This document shows, in pieces, positions 5,610 to 13,544 of a stretch of 13,863 bases of DNA. The position numbers were made by a program, and so were the translations under genes. Below the pieces are notes generated by a model. That model had not been told where the DNA came from, searched no databases, and worked only from the letters and a program-made list of their open reading frames with translations. Origin of the DNA: Nitrospirota bacterium (lineage in GTDB: Bacteria > Nitrospirota > 9FT-COMBO-42-15 > HDB-SIOI813); assembly GCA_023248365.1 (NCBI GenBank), contig JAHFER010000014.1, positions 1 to 13,863 on the forward strand, in the 5' to 3' direction. How positions within the stretch are numbered: position 1 is the first letter of the stretch; each line of letters begins with the position of its first letter.

Positions 5610-6998
5610 TCATTTAGGCAGATAGACCCTGAAAGTGCTTCCTTTTCCAACCGCACTTTCTACTTCTATCTTACCGTTATGTGCATCAACAATGGCCTTA
5701 ACAATAGAGAGTCCCAAACCGCTTCCAGTCGTTTGCCCCCTGCTTGTATCAATACGGTAAAATCTGTCGAATATCTTTGGGATTTCTTCCGAGGGAATTC
5801 CTATACCAGTATCCTTGATAGTTGTTATAGCCCAATCCCCATCTTCGCCAATGGCAATATCAATTGTCCCACCCTGTTTGTTGTACTTGATAGCATTTTC
5901 TGTAAGATTTGTTAATACCTCAGTTATAGCCTCCCTGTCACAACTCACAATTACACTTTTATCAGTAAAATTTATAGTGGTTTCTTTGTTTGCAGCTGTG
6001 GTCTCCAGGAGTTTAATTACATCCTTTATAATGAGCGTCAGGTTAACCCTCACCGGCCTGATCTGCATAGTTTTTGTATCATGTCTGGATATAACCAGAA
6101 TCCTGTTTATGAGGTCACACATTCTGTTAACTGAATCCCCAACTTTAGTTAACGCATCCCTGTAATCCTTTGCTGCCCTGTCTCTGCTCAGTGTCACATC
6201 GCAATAACTTTTGATTATTGATGTAGGCGTTCTAAGCTCATGAGAGGCATCAGACAGGAATTGACGCTGACGGGCAAATGCCTCTTCTATCCTCCCGAGC
6301 ATCTTATTAAAACTTATAGCAAGCGGTTGGAGTTCTGTATCTAAGTTCCTTTCATCAACCCTGTCACTAAGATTCTCTTCTGTAATTTGTCCTATTTTGG
6401 AAGAAAATGTTTTTAAAGGTGTTAATGTCCTGCTTGCTATTAAAAGACCTCCCAGACCGGCAACAATAAAGACTACAGGAAGAGTAAAAATAATGATATC
6501 TCTGAAATTCTCCAGAAGTTCAAAGGACTTATCCATTGATTCGGCCATGGCTAAGGTTAATGTACCAAGAGAGAAATTCATTGACTGATAAATGACCCGG
6601 AGCTCGTTATTGTTAGGTCCTGTAATTGCTGCAAAACGTGGTGCTGCGGAGTCTTTAAATATGGGAAGTTTTGCCTCGGCCAACGATAAGGAAGGGGATT
6701 GGGAAAGGATCTCTCCGCTTGATGATGAAATCTGGTAGTAATGACCGGAGAGTTTTTTAGAATATTCACCCCCCTTAACATTTGCCAGTTCCCAAAGTTC
6801 CATCTGCAATTGACCATGTGTTTCTTCAATCAGCATGACATCGGCGATTGTTTGAAGGGAGGCACTTAACTGAAGGTCCAACTGAGACATAACGAAACTT
6901 TTCAGCTCAAAATACAGAAATAGCCCCAATCCTGTCAAGATAACCGAGAAAATAATCAGAAACCATGCAAATAGTTTTAGTTTTATTGATTTAAACAT
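5610..6998 (-). CDS. Sensor histidine kinase, OmpR-partner type
   Basis: This 462-residue membrane protein has TM1 (about 9-30), a periplasmic sensor of about 135 residues, TM2 (about 168-188), HAMP (189-242), the HisKA H-box SDASHELRTPTS with the phospho-acceptor His253, and an HATPase_c domain with N-box NLTENAIKYN (364-373), G1 DTGIGIP (396-402), F-box FDRFYRID and G2 GSGLGL (425-430). All catalytic motifs are intact. It should phosphorylate the response regulator encoded just upstream. The layout recalls CusS/QseC-type kinases, but the signal is unknown. I chose the ATG at 6998, 19 bases after the regulator stop; a TTG at 7004 is the alternative. Neither has a clear Shine-Dalgarno. The gene ends 11 bp from the palindromic repeat. 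Confidence 0.93.
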   Translation of the reverse strand: MFKSIKLKLFAWFLIIFSVILTGLGLFLYFELKSFVMSQLDLQLSASLQTIADVMLIEETHGQLQMELWELANVKGGEYSKKLSGHYYQISSSSGEILSQSPSLSLAEAKLPIFKDSAAPRFAAITGPNNNELRVIYQSMNFSLGTLTLAMAESMDKSFELLENFRDIIIFTLPVVFIVAGLGGLLIASRTLTPLKTFSSKIGQITEENLSDRVDERNLDTELQPLAISFNKMLGRIEEAFARQRQFLSDASHELRTPTSIIKSYCDVTLSRDRAAKDYRDALTKVGDSVNRMCDLINRILVISRHDTKTMQIRPVRVNLTLIIKDVIKLLETTAANKETTINFTDKSVIVSCDREAITEVLTNLTENAIKYNKQGGTIDIAIGEDGDWAITTIKDTGIGIPSEEIPKIFDRFYRIDTSRGQTTGSGLGLSIVKAIVDAHNGKIEVESAVGKGSTFRVYLPK

Positions 6999-7017
6999 TG
7001 GCAAAGGTTTTATGTTT

Positions 7018-7686
7018 TTATCCTTTTAACATATATCCGGCGCCGCGGATAGTCTGGATGAGTTTAGTGTGGCAGTCCTTGTCTATCTTATTACGAAGGT
7101 AATTTATATATACATCAACGACATTAGAGTCCATATCAGTTTCTTCGTGATAAATATGTTCTACAATGTCAGTCCGGCTGACCACCTTATTTTTATTATA
7201 GGCAAGATATTCAAGGAGTGCATATTCCTTGGCAGAAAGATTAATGGCTTGTTCTCCTCGTTTAACCTCATGGCTTGCGGTATTAATTTCCAGGTCTCCT
7301 ATGACAATTACGGCCTCTTTGACTGTCCCCTTACGGCGAAGCAGAGATCTTATCCGTGCAAGCAGTTCTGTAAATGCAAAGGGCTTGGTCAAGTAATCAT
7401 CAGCTCCGGTATCAAGACCCGCTATCTTGTCAACAATTGCATCCCTTGCTGTAAGAAGCAGTACCGGTGTCGTAATCCCCTTTTTTCTGATTGTACTGAG
7501 TATTGTAAGCCCGTCCATAAAAGGAAGCATTATATCAAGGATAATGGCATCTACAGGAAAGTTTCCAGCCATGTAGAGTCCTTCCTCACCGTCATGGGCT
7601 ATTTCAACTATGTAGCCCTCCTCTTCAAGCCCCTGCTTAATAATTGCGCAAAGGTCCTTTTCATCTTCAACAAGTAATAGCCTCAT
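7018..7686 (-). CDS. OmpR/PhoB-family response regulator
   Basis: The 222-residue product has a receiver domain (1-117) with the acidic pair E7/D8, phospho-acceptor Asp51 (ILDIMLPFMDG), the switch Thr in LLLTARD and the conserved Lys in YLTKPFAF. A winged-helix DNA-binding domain follows (about 125-222), with LSAKEYALLEYLAYN, the recognition region VVDVYINYLRNKID and the ending TIRGAGYMLKG. It is transcribed with the histidine kinase (kinase start 19 bases after this stop). A GAGG lies 13 bases before the ATG, longer than usual spacing. The direct repeat just upstream (7712-7728) may be its own binding site. No regulon can be read from the window. Confidence 0.95.
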   Translation of the reverse strand: MRLLLVEDEKDLCAIIKQGLEEEGYIVEIAHDGEEGLYMAGNFPVDAIILDIMLPFMDGLTILSTIRKKGITTPVLLLTARDAIVDKIAGLDTGADDYLTKPFAFTELLARIRSLLRRKGTVKEAVIVIGDLEINTASHEVKRGEQAINLSAKEYALLEYLAYNKNKVVSRTDIVEHIYHEETDMDSNVVDVYINYLRNKIDKDCHTKLIQTIRGAGYMLKG

Positions 7687-7711
7687 TTTTAATATTTTAC
7701 CTCGCTTTAGA

Positions 7712-7728
7712 TTAAAAGATTGTTAAAA
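7712..7728 (-). promoter_or_regulatory. Direct repeat TTTTAA at 11-bp spacing, candidate response-regulator box
   Basis: On the minus strand TTTTAA occurs at 7728-7723 and again at 7717-7712, exactly 11 bp (one helical turn) apart. Tandem half-sites at 10-11 bp are the usual target of OmpR-family dimers, and TTAA-type direct repeats are known for PmrA/BasR. It lies 26 bp before the response-regulator ATG, in the 58-bp gap after the baeRF gene. No confident -10 box was found, and the area is AT-rich, so chance is possible. Confidence 0.4.
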
Positions 7729-7744
7729 CTGTTCACTATCTTTA

Positions 7745-8866
7745 TTAGTATCTCAGCAACGCCCCGATGTTCCCTGCCTCTTTTAATTTCACATTATCCA
7801 TAACCGGCGATATGTTTGCCCCTTTGTCAATGGCACGCTGAATTGTATAGTCTATAAGATGATCTATCTTTTCAAATTCAGACCCGCAGTAAGGACATTC
7901 TTTGTGATTCTGAATGGTAAGCAGATTACAGGATGAACATTTAAACCCTGAAGCGCTGAATCCCTCATTGTATATAAGGTGGTGGACGTTTCCAGCCTGC
8001 ATCTGAGTTAGTACATCTTCTAATCCAACCGCCGCAGAACCATCTTTACTTGACCTTGTTACAAGTTCATCAACAAGCCCTTCTTCAGAGCATTTTCCAG
8101 CGTCCATTATAATACTTATAGACTTAGCGAGGATCTCATCATTGGACGTATGCATATCAGTAGTAAATGTTCCCGCAATCTTTGCAATAATCGTCTGTGG
8201 CAGCATTTTATTAAATAAAGGAACTGATTCTTCTGTACCTCCCAGTATTATATGGTTTACTTCCCCTACATGCAATACAGCCTCCAAATGTTTGACTACA
8301 TCCAGAAGGTGAAAATGTACATGCACATCTATGTGCCTTCTGAAACGGTTCTCATCCCGCCCCTGCCAACCGCCTTTCTTATGTTTACGCGGAATATCCG
8401 GTGTAAATAGTTCATCGTATTCTGATATTTCTCCGAGCTGAATCCTGAAGATCCTTGCATGTTCTCTGTCTACTATTGCTACTGCATAGCTGTGGTATTG
8501 TTCAAGAATTTCAGAAAGAGGTTTTAAATAGGGTGTCCTGTCAGTTACCACCTGGTTCTTTAATGGAACTGCAAGGTGGTACACCTCCCACAGGTCATTC
8601 TGAGATGAACTGAAGATGGCAATGGACTTTTTAAATTCTGTCTTACCGGTTTTTAAATACGTTTCAATTCTTTTTATATCCTCATATATGAGCTTTTGAT
8701 CAGAACTGCTTAGTTTTTCAGACTCCTGCTTAATAAGATTTCTGAACGTAACAAAATATTCTCCCTTAGGGTTAGTCGCAGGGTTAACATTGAGATACAC
8801 ACTGGTGTACAATTTTCCTTCATCCTTTAGATTATGTAATCGGGTCAAGTCTTCTTTTGTAAGCAT
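7745..8866 (-). CDS. Bacterial eRF1-like (baeRF family) protein with C-terminal zinc ribbon
   Basis: The 373-residue protein resembles the bacterial archaeo-eukaryotic release factor family. Residues 1-150 form an N-terminal part with VYLNVNP and YAVAIVDREHARIFRIQLG. A basic loop with GGWQGRDENRFRRH follows at 165-178, the place where eRF1 homologues carry GGQ and baeRF proteins carry GGW-type loops. An L7Ae/pelota-like third domain follows (HIILGGTEE, about 205-300). Four cysteines, C310, C313, C324 and C327, make a zinc ribbon. Relatives such as Vms1-type proteins cleave peptidyl-tRNA on stalled ribosomes; whether this one does is inference. The start is well supported: GAGGAGG lies 8 bases before the ATG. 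It is 45 bp downstream of ligA, likely in the same transcript. Confidence 0.75.
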   Translation of the reverse strand: MLTKEDLTRLHNLKDEGKLYTSVYLNVNPATNPKGEYFVTFRNLIKQESEKLSSSDQKLIYEDIKRIETYLKTGKTEFKKSIAIFSSSQNDLWEVYHLAVPLKNQVVTDRTPYLKPLSEILEQYHSYAVAIVDREHARIFRIQLGEISEYDELFTPDIPRKHKKGGWQGRDENRFRRHIDVHVHFHLLDVVKHLEAVLHVGEVNHIILGGTEESVPLFNKMLPQTIIAKIAGTFTTDMHTSNDEILAKSISIIMDAGKCSEEGLVDELVTRSSKDGSAAVGLEDVLTQMQAGNVHHLIYNEGFSASGFKCSSCNLLTIQNHKECPYCGSEFEKIDHLIDYTIQRAIDKGANISPVMDNVKLKEAGNIGALLRY

Positions 8867-8911
8867 TGTGGAGTCCTCCTCTGTTAAGGTGAATGAAAGA
8901 ACAAAATGAAA

Positions 8912-10915
8912 TCACAGCATCATTAAAAATTCTTCTTCAGTAATAATTTTAACCCCAAGTTCTCTGGCCTTACCTGCTTTGGAACCGGTATCTTCTCCTG
9001 CTACTACAAAATCTGTATTCTTACTTACACCTGATGATACATGACCTCCAAGGACTTCAACCTTTTCCTTTGCCTCATCCCTTGAAAAAGTTCTGAGAGC
9101 TCCTGTAAACACAAAGACCTTATCTTTTAATTTATCCTCCTTAGTTATCTTTATTGCGTGGAATTTTATCCCCGCACTTTTTAACCTTTCAATCTCATTT
9201 TTGTTGTCATCCTGTTTAAAAAACTTAACTACACTCTGTGCAATTTCTGGTCCTACACTGTCAATAGTCTGTAGTTCTTCTTCATCAGCATTCATGATAT
9301 TTTCAATGCTCCCAAACTTAGACGCAAGGAGCTTTCCTGTTTGTTCGCCAACATGCCTTATGCCCAGGGCAAAAACAATTCTCGGAAGTTCTCTTTCCTT
9401 GCTTGATTCTAATGCATCAATTAAATTCTGTGCTGATTTATCTGCCATCCTTTCAAGCCCGGATATCTGTTCTTTTGTAAGATAATATATATCTGAAATG
9501 TTTTTTACAAGCCCTTTATTTACCAATTGCTCTGTAAGTTTCTCCCCCAGTCCCTCAATGTCCATGGCCCTCCTTGATGCAAAGTGTTTTATCCTCTCCA
9601 TCAACTGTGCAGGACAGTTAATTCCTGTGCACCTGTAATAAACATCCTCCTTCAGAACCTCTGACCCGCATACAGGGCATTTTTCCGGCAGATGATATGG
9701 TTGTGCATCTCCGCAACGTTTTGAGATTATAACCTTTACCACTTCAGGGATTACATCTCCGGCCCGCTGAATCAGCACCCAGTCGCCTGCTCTTACATCC
9801 TTCCTGTCAATTTCATCCTGATTGTGCAGGGTAGACCTGCTTACTGTTACCCCTCCAATCCTGACAGGTTCCATAATGGCCACCGGTGTGAGTATTCCTG
9901 TACGGCCTACCTGTGCCTCAATTCTTAGTATCTTTGTAGTTGCCTGCCTCGGTTCAAACTTATAGGCCACAGCCCATCTCGGACTCCTTGCTACTGAACC
10001 GAGTCGTTCCTGAAGTTCAAGGCTGTTTACCTTGATGACTACTCCATCAATTTCATATTCAAGTGAATCCCGCTTATTACCTATCTCTTTGTACCAGGCA
10101 ATTGCCTCTGTAATACTGCGGCATATTTTGTTGAGTGGATTTATCTTAAGACCCAGGTTTTTTAGTTCGTCCAGAATGTCTGTCTGGGTTTCTAACTTAC
10201 GTCCTGAAAGTTCTCCGACACCATAAAAGTATATATCCAGAGGTCTTTTTGAAGTTATGCCTGAATCAAGCTGTCTTAATGAGCCGGCGGCGGCATTTCT
10301 GGGATTGGCAAATAGCGGCTCTCCGCTCTCTTCTCTTGTTTTATTCCACGCCTGAAAATCCTTTAGCCTGATAAAGACCTCTCCCCGGACTTCCAATCTA
10401 TCAGGCATTGGGGTGAATTTGCTCATCAGATTCAGAGGGACGGTCCTTATGGTCTTAATGTTTAATGTAACATCTTCTCCTGTAAAACCATCACCGCGTG
10501 TAGATCCGATCTTAAGGATTCCCTTTTCATAAACTAATTCCACTGCCAGTCCGTCCAACTTGGGTTCTGCAACATACTCAATCGGATCTTCTTCCTTAAG
10601 GTGAAGCAGTCGTTTTATCCGCCTGTCAAATTCAAAAGTGTCTTCCTCAGTCTCTGTATTTGCAAGGCTTAAAAGAGGGATGGTATGGGTTACAGAATTA
10701 AATTCTTTCAGGGGAGGGGCGCCTACCCTTCGAGTTGGTGATTCAGTCGTGATAAGTTCAGGGTAATGCTTCTCAAGTTCAAAAAGCTCGTGCATGAGCC
10801 TGTCATATTCTGCGTCTGCTATTTCCGGGGAATCCAAAACATAATAGAGGTAATTATGATAATTTATCTCTTCTCTTAGTTCAGCGATCCGTTTTTCAGC
10901 CGCTTCTTTATCCAT
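8912..10915 (-). CDS. ligA: NAD-dependent DNA ligase LigA
   Basis: The 667-residue product matches the usual LigA length and full domain order: Ia domain (NYHNYLYYVLDSPEIADAEY), adenylation domain with Lys119 in EPKLDG, the nucleotidyl-transfer motifs (RGEVFI, NPRNAAAGSLRQLD, EIDGVVIKVN), OB fold, C4 zinc finger (C413, C416, C429, C434), helix-hairpin-helix region and a C-terminal BRCT domain (about 590-667). It seals nicks in replication and repair using NAD+. An in-frame ATG at 10963 would add 16 residues, but it lies inside the predicted promoter spacer and lacks family similarity, so the ATG at 10915 is preferred. Only a weak Shine-Dalgarno-like AAAGCGG precedes it. All key residues are present. 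Confidence 0.97.
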   Translation of the reverse strand: MDKEAAEKRIAELREEINYHNYLYYVLDSPEIADAEYDRLMHELFELEKHYPELITTESPTRRVGAPPLKEFNSVTHTIPLLSLANTETEEDTFEFDRRIKRLLHLKEEDPIEYVAEPKLDGLAVELVYEKGILKIGSTRGDGFTGEDVTLNIKTIRTVPLNLMSKFTPMPDRLEVRGEVFIRLKDFQAWNKTREESGEPLFANPRNAAAGSLRQLDSGITSKRPLDIYFYGVGELSGRKLETQTDILDELKNLGLKINPLNKICRSITEAIAWYKEIGNKRDSLEYEIDGVVIKVNSLELQERLGSVARSPRWAVAYKFEPRQATTKILRIEAQVGRTGILTPVAIMEPVRIGGVTVSRSTLHNQDEIDRKDVRAGDWVLIQRAGDVIPEVVKVIISKRCGDAQPYHLPEKCPVCGSEVLKEDVYYRCTGINCPAQLMERIKHFASRRAMDIEGLGEKLTEQLVNKGLVKNISDIYYLTKEQISGLERMADKSAQNLIDALESSKERELPRIVFALGIRHVGEQTGKLLASKFGSIENIMNADEEELQTIDSVGPEIAQSVVKFFKQDDNKNEIERLKSAGIKFHAIKITKEDKLKDKVFVFTGALRTFSRDEAKEKVEVLGGHVSSGVSKNTDFVVAGEDTGSKAGKARELGVKIITEEEFLMML

Positions 10916-10951
10916 GTAACCGCTTTCTGTTTTCAGTTTCAAGTACCTCAA

Positions 10952-10980
10952 TATATAGCACACTTGACATGAATCTTCAA
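10952..10980 (-). promoter_or_regulatory. Candidate sigma70 promoter for ligA
   Basis: On the minus strand TTGAAG (10980-10975) is followed after 17 bp by TATATA (10957-10952); each matches its consensus at 4 of 6 positions. A start near 10945 leaves a leader of about 30 bases to the ATG at 10915 and excludes the ATG at 10963. Confidence 0.5.
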
Positions 10981-10984
10981 ATAT

Positions 10985-11113
10985 AAGGGTATTAATATAG
11001 AACAGGTTAGGAAGGTTGCTGTACTGGGAGGGATAATTTCAAAGGAGGTGATTGATATTTTAAATGATGATGAGGCATTGTCCCTTATATTTCATTCAGG
11101 CTTATCAACCTCT
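10985..11113 (+). pseudogene. Remnant of a CheA-type histidine kinase (ATP-lid fragment)
   Basis: In the lon-ligA gap the plus strand has 43 codons reading KGINIEQVRKVAVLGGIISK, then EVIDILNDDEALSLIFHSG and LSTS. CheA kinases carry the same series in the P4 ATP-binding domain: the end of G1 (DGRGIN), the lid helix with VRKKAIEKGLIS, then a DEE-LIF-PGFSTA segment. Both the start (before KGIN) and the end (before the expected SGRGVGMD) are missing, and the flanks do not continue the similarity. It is therefore a gene fragment, opposite in strand to its neighbours. The right end abuts a 14-bp tandem duplication. No start codon or product is expected. Confidence 0.6.
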
Positions 11114-11141
11114 CCAGTGCATCAGGTCCAGTGCATCAGGT
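11114..11141. repeat. Perfect 14-bp tandem duplication
   Basis: CCAGTGCATCAGGT occurs twice head-to-tail (11114-11127 and 11128-11141). It begins exactly where the kinase-like similarity ends. A stop TAG follows in the remnant's frame at 11141-11143. This looks like a replication-slippage or break-repair scar. Confidence 0.85.
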
Positions 11142-11177
11142 AGTTACCGGAAGTAGTGTATAAAAGAAGGGACAACC

Positions 11178-13532
11178 CTACATAGCTGCTTTCAGCACCT
11201 CATTTACAGTTTCTGCAAAAACGAAATTCATATCCTTTTTAAGCTCTTCAGGCAGTTCTTCCAAATCAGCTTCATTCCTTTTGGGAAGGATTATAGTCTT
11301 TATGCCTGCGCGTCTTGCTGCAAGCGCCTTTTCCTTTATTCCACCAATAGGCAGCACCAGTCCGGTAAGGGTTATTTCACCGGTCATGGCTACATCATTC
11401 TTTACTGGTTTACCGGTTAGCAGTGATACCAGAGAAGAGATCATGGTGACGCCGGCTGACGGGCCGTCTTTAGGGATTGCTCCGGCAGGTACGTGTAAGT
11501 GTATATCATGTTTCTCAAAGAAATCTTCAGGGATTCCGAGTTCTGTTGCTTTTGACCGGACATAACTTAATGCGGCCTTTGCTGACTCCTGCATTACGTC
11601 ACCGAGTTGTCCGGTTAGCGTGAAGCCCTTGTTTCCGGGCATCTGTGTGGATTCGATAAAGAGTATGTCTCCCCCTGTTTCAGTCCATGCAAGCCCTGTG
11701 GCAACGCCTGGTATTGCTGTCCTCTTTGCCACCTCAGGGTATGTCTTTTCAGTGCCAAGGTAGTGGTGTACATCTGCAACATTAACAATGACCTTTTCTC
11801 CTTTTCCTCCGGCAACATCTTTTGCAATCTTTCTGTATACCGCGGCTATTTCTCTTTCAATATTTCTTACGCCGGCCTCCCTTGTGTAGCCGGAGATAAT
11901 TCTGAGTATCGCCTCGTCAGTGAGTTCAACATTTTCAGTAGTGAGGCCGTGTTCTTTAAGCTCTTTTGGAATCAGGTGACTCTTTGCAATTCCGAGTTTT
12001 TCTTCTTCAGTATAGCCTGAGAGCATAAGAATCTCCATCCTGTCCTTAAGGGCGGGCTGGATGGGTTGAATTACATTTGCAGTTGTTATAAACATGACCT
12101 TTGAAAGATCAAATGGTAAATCCAGATAGTGATCCCTGAAAGAAAAATTCTGTTCAGGGTCCAGCACCTCAAGTAAAGCAGAGGATGGGTCTCCACGGTA
12201 GTCCATGCCGACCTTGTCTATCTCGTCTATCATCAACAGAGGATTATTTGAGCCTGCACGCTTAAGACTTTGTATAATGCGGCCGGGCAATGCTCCCACG
12301 TATGTCCTTCTGTGTCCGCGTATCTCCGCCTCATCATGCATCCCGCCTACGGACATACGTATGAATTGTCTTCCAAGCGCCCTTGCTATGGACTGTCCGA
12401 GAGATGTTTTGCCTACTCCCGGAGGTCCGACAAAACAGAGGATTGGGCCTCTCATGTCCTTCTTGAGCTTTCTTACTGCAAGATATTCAATAATCCTGTC
12501 CTTTATCTTTTCCAGGTCATAGTGGTCTTCATCAAGTATCTTTTGTGCCCTTTCAAGATCAAGGTTATCCTCTGTACTTTTATTCCAGGGAAGGTCCATA
12601 ATCCAGTCCACATATGTCCTTACTACATTATATTCAGGTGATGCGGTTGACAGTTTTTCAAGCCGGCTTACCTCTCTTTCTGCCTCTTTCATAATCTCTT
12701 CAGGGAGGTTTGCCTCTTTTAGTCTTCCCCTGATTTCATTGGACTCCTGGGTCCGCTCATCTGTTTCTCCCAATTCCTGTTTGATTGCCTTCAACTGCTC
12801 TCTAAGGTAGTACTCACGCTGTGCCTTAGTCATCTCATTTTGAACCTGTGATTGTATCTTTCCCCCGAGTTCAAGCAGTTCAACCTCTCTCGTCAGAATG
12901 GCAATAACACGGTTTAATTTTTCTTCAATACTATCAAGCTCCAGTATCACCTGACGTTCTTCGAGATTCATCCTGACTATAGTGGCTATGAGATATGCGA
13001 GTTTCAAAGGGTCATCCAGATTTATCGCAGTTATATTTATTTCCTCCGGCAGATAAGGCGCCAGGGATATCATCTTCTGCGTAAGCGCTATAGCAGTCCT
13101 CATCAGGGCCTCAATCCTTGTATTCCTGACAGGTTTTTCTGTAATTACATCTATTGATGCATTAAAGAACGGGTCTACTGAGACATATTCCTTTATCACT
13201 ATCTTTACAATGCCCTGAACTACAAGGGCTACCCCCTTTTCCGGCATCCTTAACATTTTGTGGATTACTGCGGCTGTTCCAATGGAGTAGAAATCATCAG
13301 TGGTAATTTCTCCTGATTCTTTGTTTTTAACTGCTACTCCCCCGATTATGCGATGTGAGGCCATGGCATTTTCAACAGCCTTGATGGAACTTTCTTCTGT
13401 AACAAAGATAGGGAGTACTGTGTATGGATAAATTACGGTATCTTTTAAGGGGATTATAGGTAGGGTATCAGGGATATCACCTTTTACTATTGCGGAATTA
13501 TCATTTTTTTCATTTGTTTTTGGCTCGAACAT
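11178..13532 (-). CDS. lon: ATP-dependent protease Lon (LonA type)
   Basis: The 784-residue product is a complete soluble LonA protease. The LAN substrate-binding domain begins with LPIIPLKDTVIYP (24-36), followed by a coiled-coil region (about 200-300). The AAA+ module has Walker A GPPGVGKTS (369-377), Walker B LLMIDEID (432-439) and a sensor-1 TTAN near 483-486. The protease domain carries Ser692 in PKDGPSAG and Lys735 in GGIKEK, the expected catalytic dyad. Lon degrades misfolded and regulatory proteins. The start follows the hsp20 stop by 12 bases, with an AAGGGAAG Shine-Dalgarno overlapping that stop codon, so the two genes are likely co-translated. A CIRCE or sigma32 site, if any, would lie outside the window. 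Confidence 0.97.
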   Translation of the reverse strand: MFEPKTNEKNDNSAIVKGDIPDTLPIIPLKDTVIYPYTVLPIFVTEESSIKAVENAMASHRIIGGVAVKNKESGEITTDDFYSIGTAAVIHKMLRMPEKGVALVVQGIVKIVIKEYVSVDPFFNASIDVITEKPVRNTRIEALMRTAIALTQKMISLAPYLPEEINITAINLDDPLKLAYLIATIVRMNLEERQVILELDSIEEKLNRVIAILTREVELLELGGKIQSQVQNEMTKAQREYYLREQLKAIKQELGETDERTQESNEIRGRLKEANLPEEIMKEAEREVSRLEKLSTASPEYNVVRTYVDWIMDLPWNKSTEDNLDLERAQKILDEDHYDLEKIKDRIIEYLAVRKLKKDMRGPILCFVGPPGVGKTSLGQSIARALGRQFIRMSVGGMHDEAEIRGHRRTYVGALPGRIIQSLKRAGSNNPLLMIDEIDKVGMDYRGDPSSALLEVLDPEQNFSFRDHYLDLPFDLSKVMFITTANVIQPIQPALKDRMEILMLSGYTEEEKLGIAKSHLIPKELKEHGLTTENVELTDEAILRIISGYTREAGVRNIEREIAAVYRKIAKDVAGGKGEKVIVNVADVHHYLGTEKTYPEVAKRTAIPGVATGLAWTETGGDILFIESTQMPGNKGFTLTGQLGDVMQESAKAALSYVRSKATELGIPEDFFEKHDIHLHVPAGAIPKDGPSAGVTMISSLVSLLTGKPVKNDVAMTGEITLTGLVLPIGGIKEKALAARRAGIKTIILPKRNEADLEELPEELKKDMNFVFAETVNEVLKAAM

Positions 13533-13544
13533 TGTTTACTTCCC

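Noticed and set aside
7069..7677. Open frame of 202 codons on the plus strand across the response-regulator gene
   Set aside because: It mirrors a fully conserved OmpR-type gene; the translation is Cys/Phe/Tyr-rich and has no recognisable domain.
10916..10963. 16-residue N-terminal extension of LigA
   Set aside because: The upstream ATG lies within the spacer of the candidate promoter and the extra residues do not match LigA proteins.
10964..10969. Perfect TTGACA on the plus strand before the kinase remnant
   Set aside because: No acceptable -10 box occurs 16-18 bp downstream, and no intact plus-strand gene follows.
11040..11053. AAAGGAGGTGAT, an ideal Shine-Dalgarno sequence in the lon-ligA gap
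   Set aside because: No start codon with a credible frame follows at the right distance; the bases fall inside the kinase-like codons for SKEVID, so the match is probably chance.
11160..11180. Possible terminator after lon (AGGG-TTGT-CCCT followed by TTCTTTTAT on the minus strand)
   Set aside because: The stem is only 4-5 bp and overlaps the lon stop codon; too weak to call.
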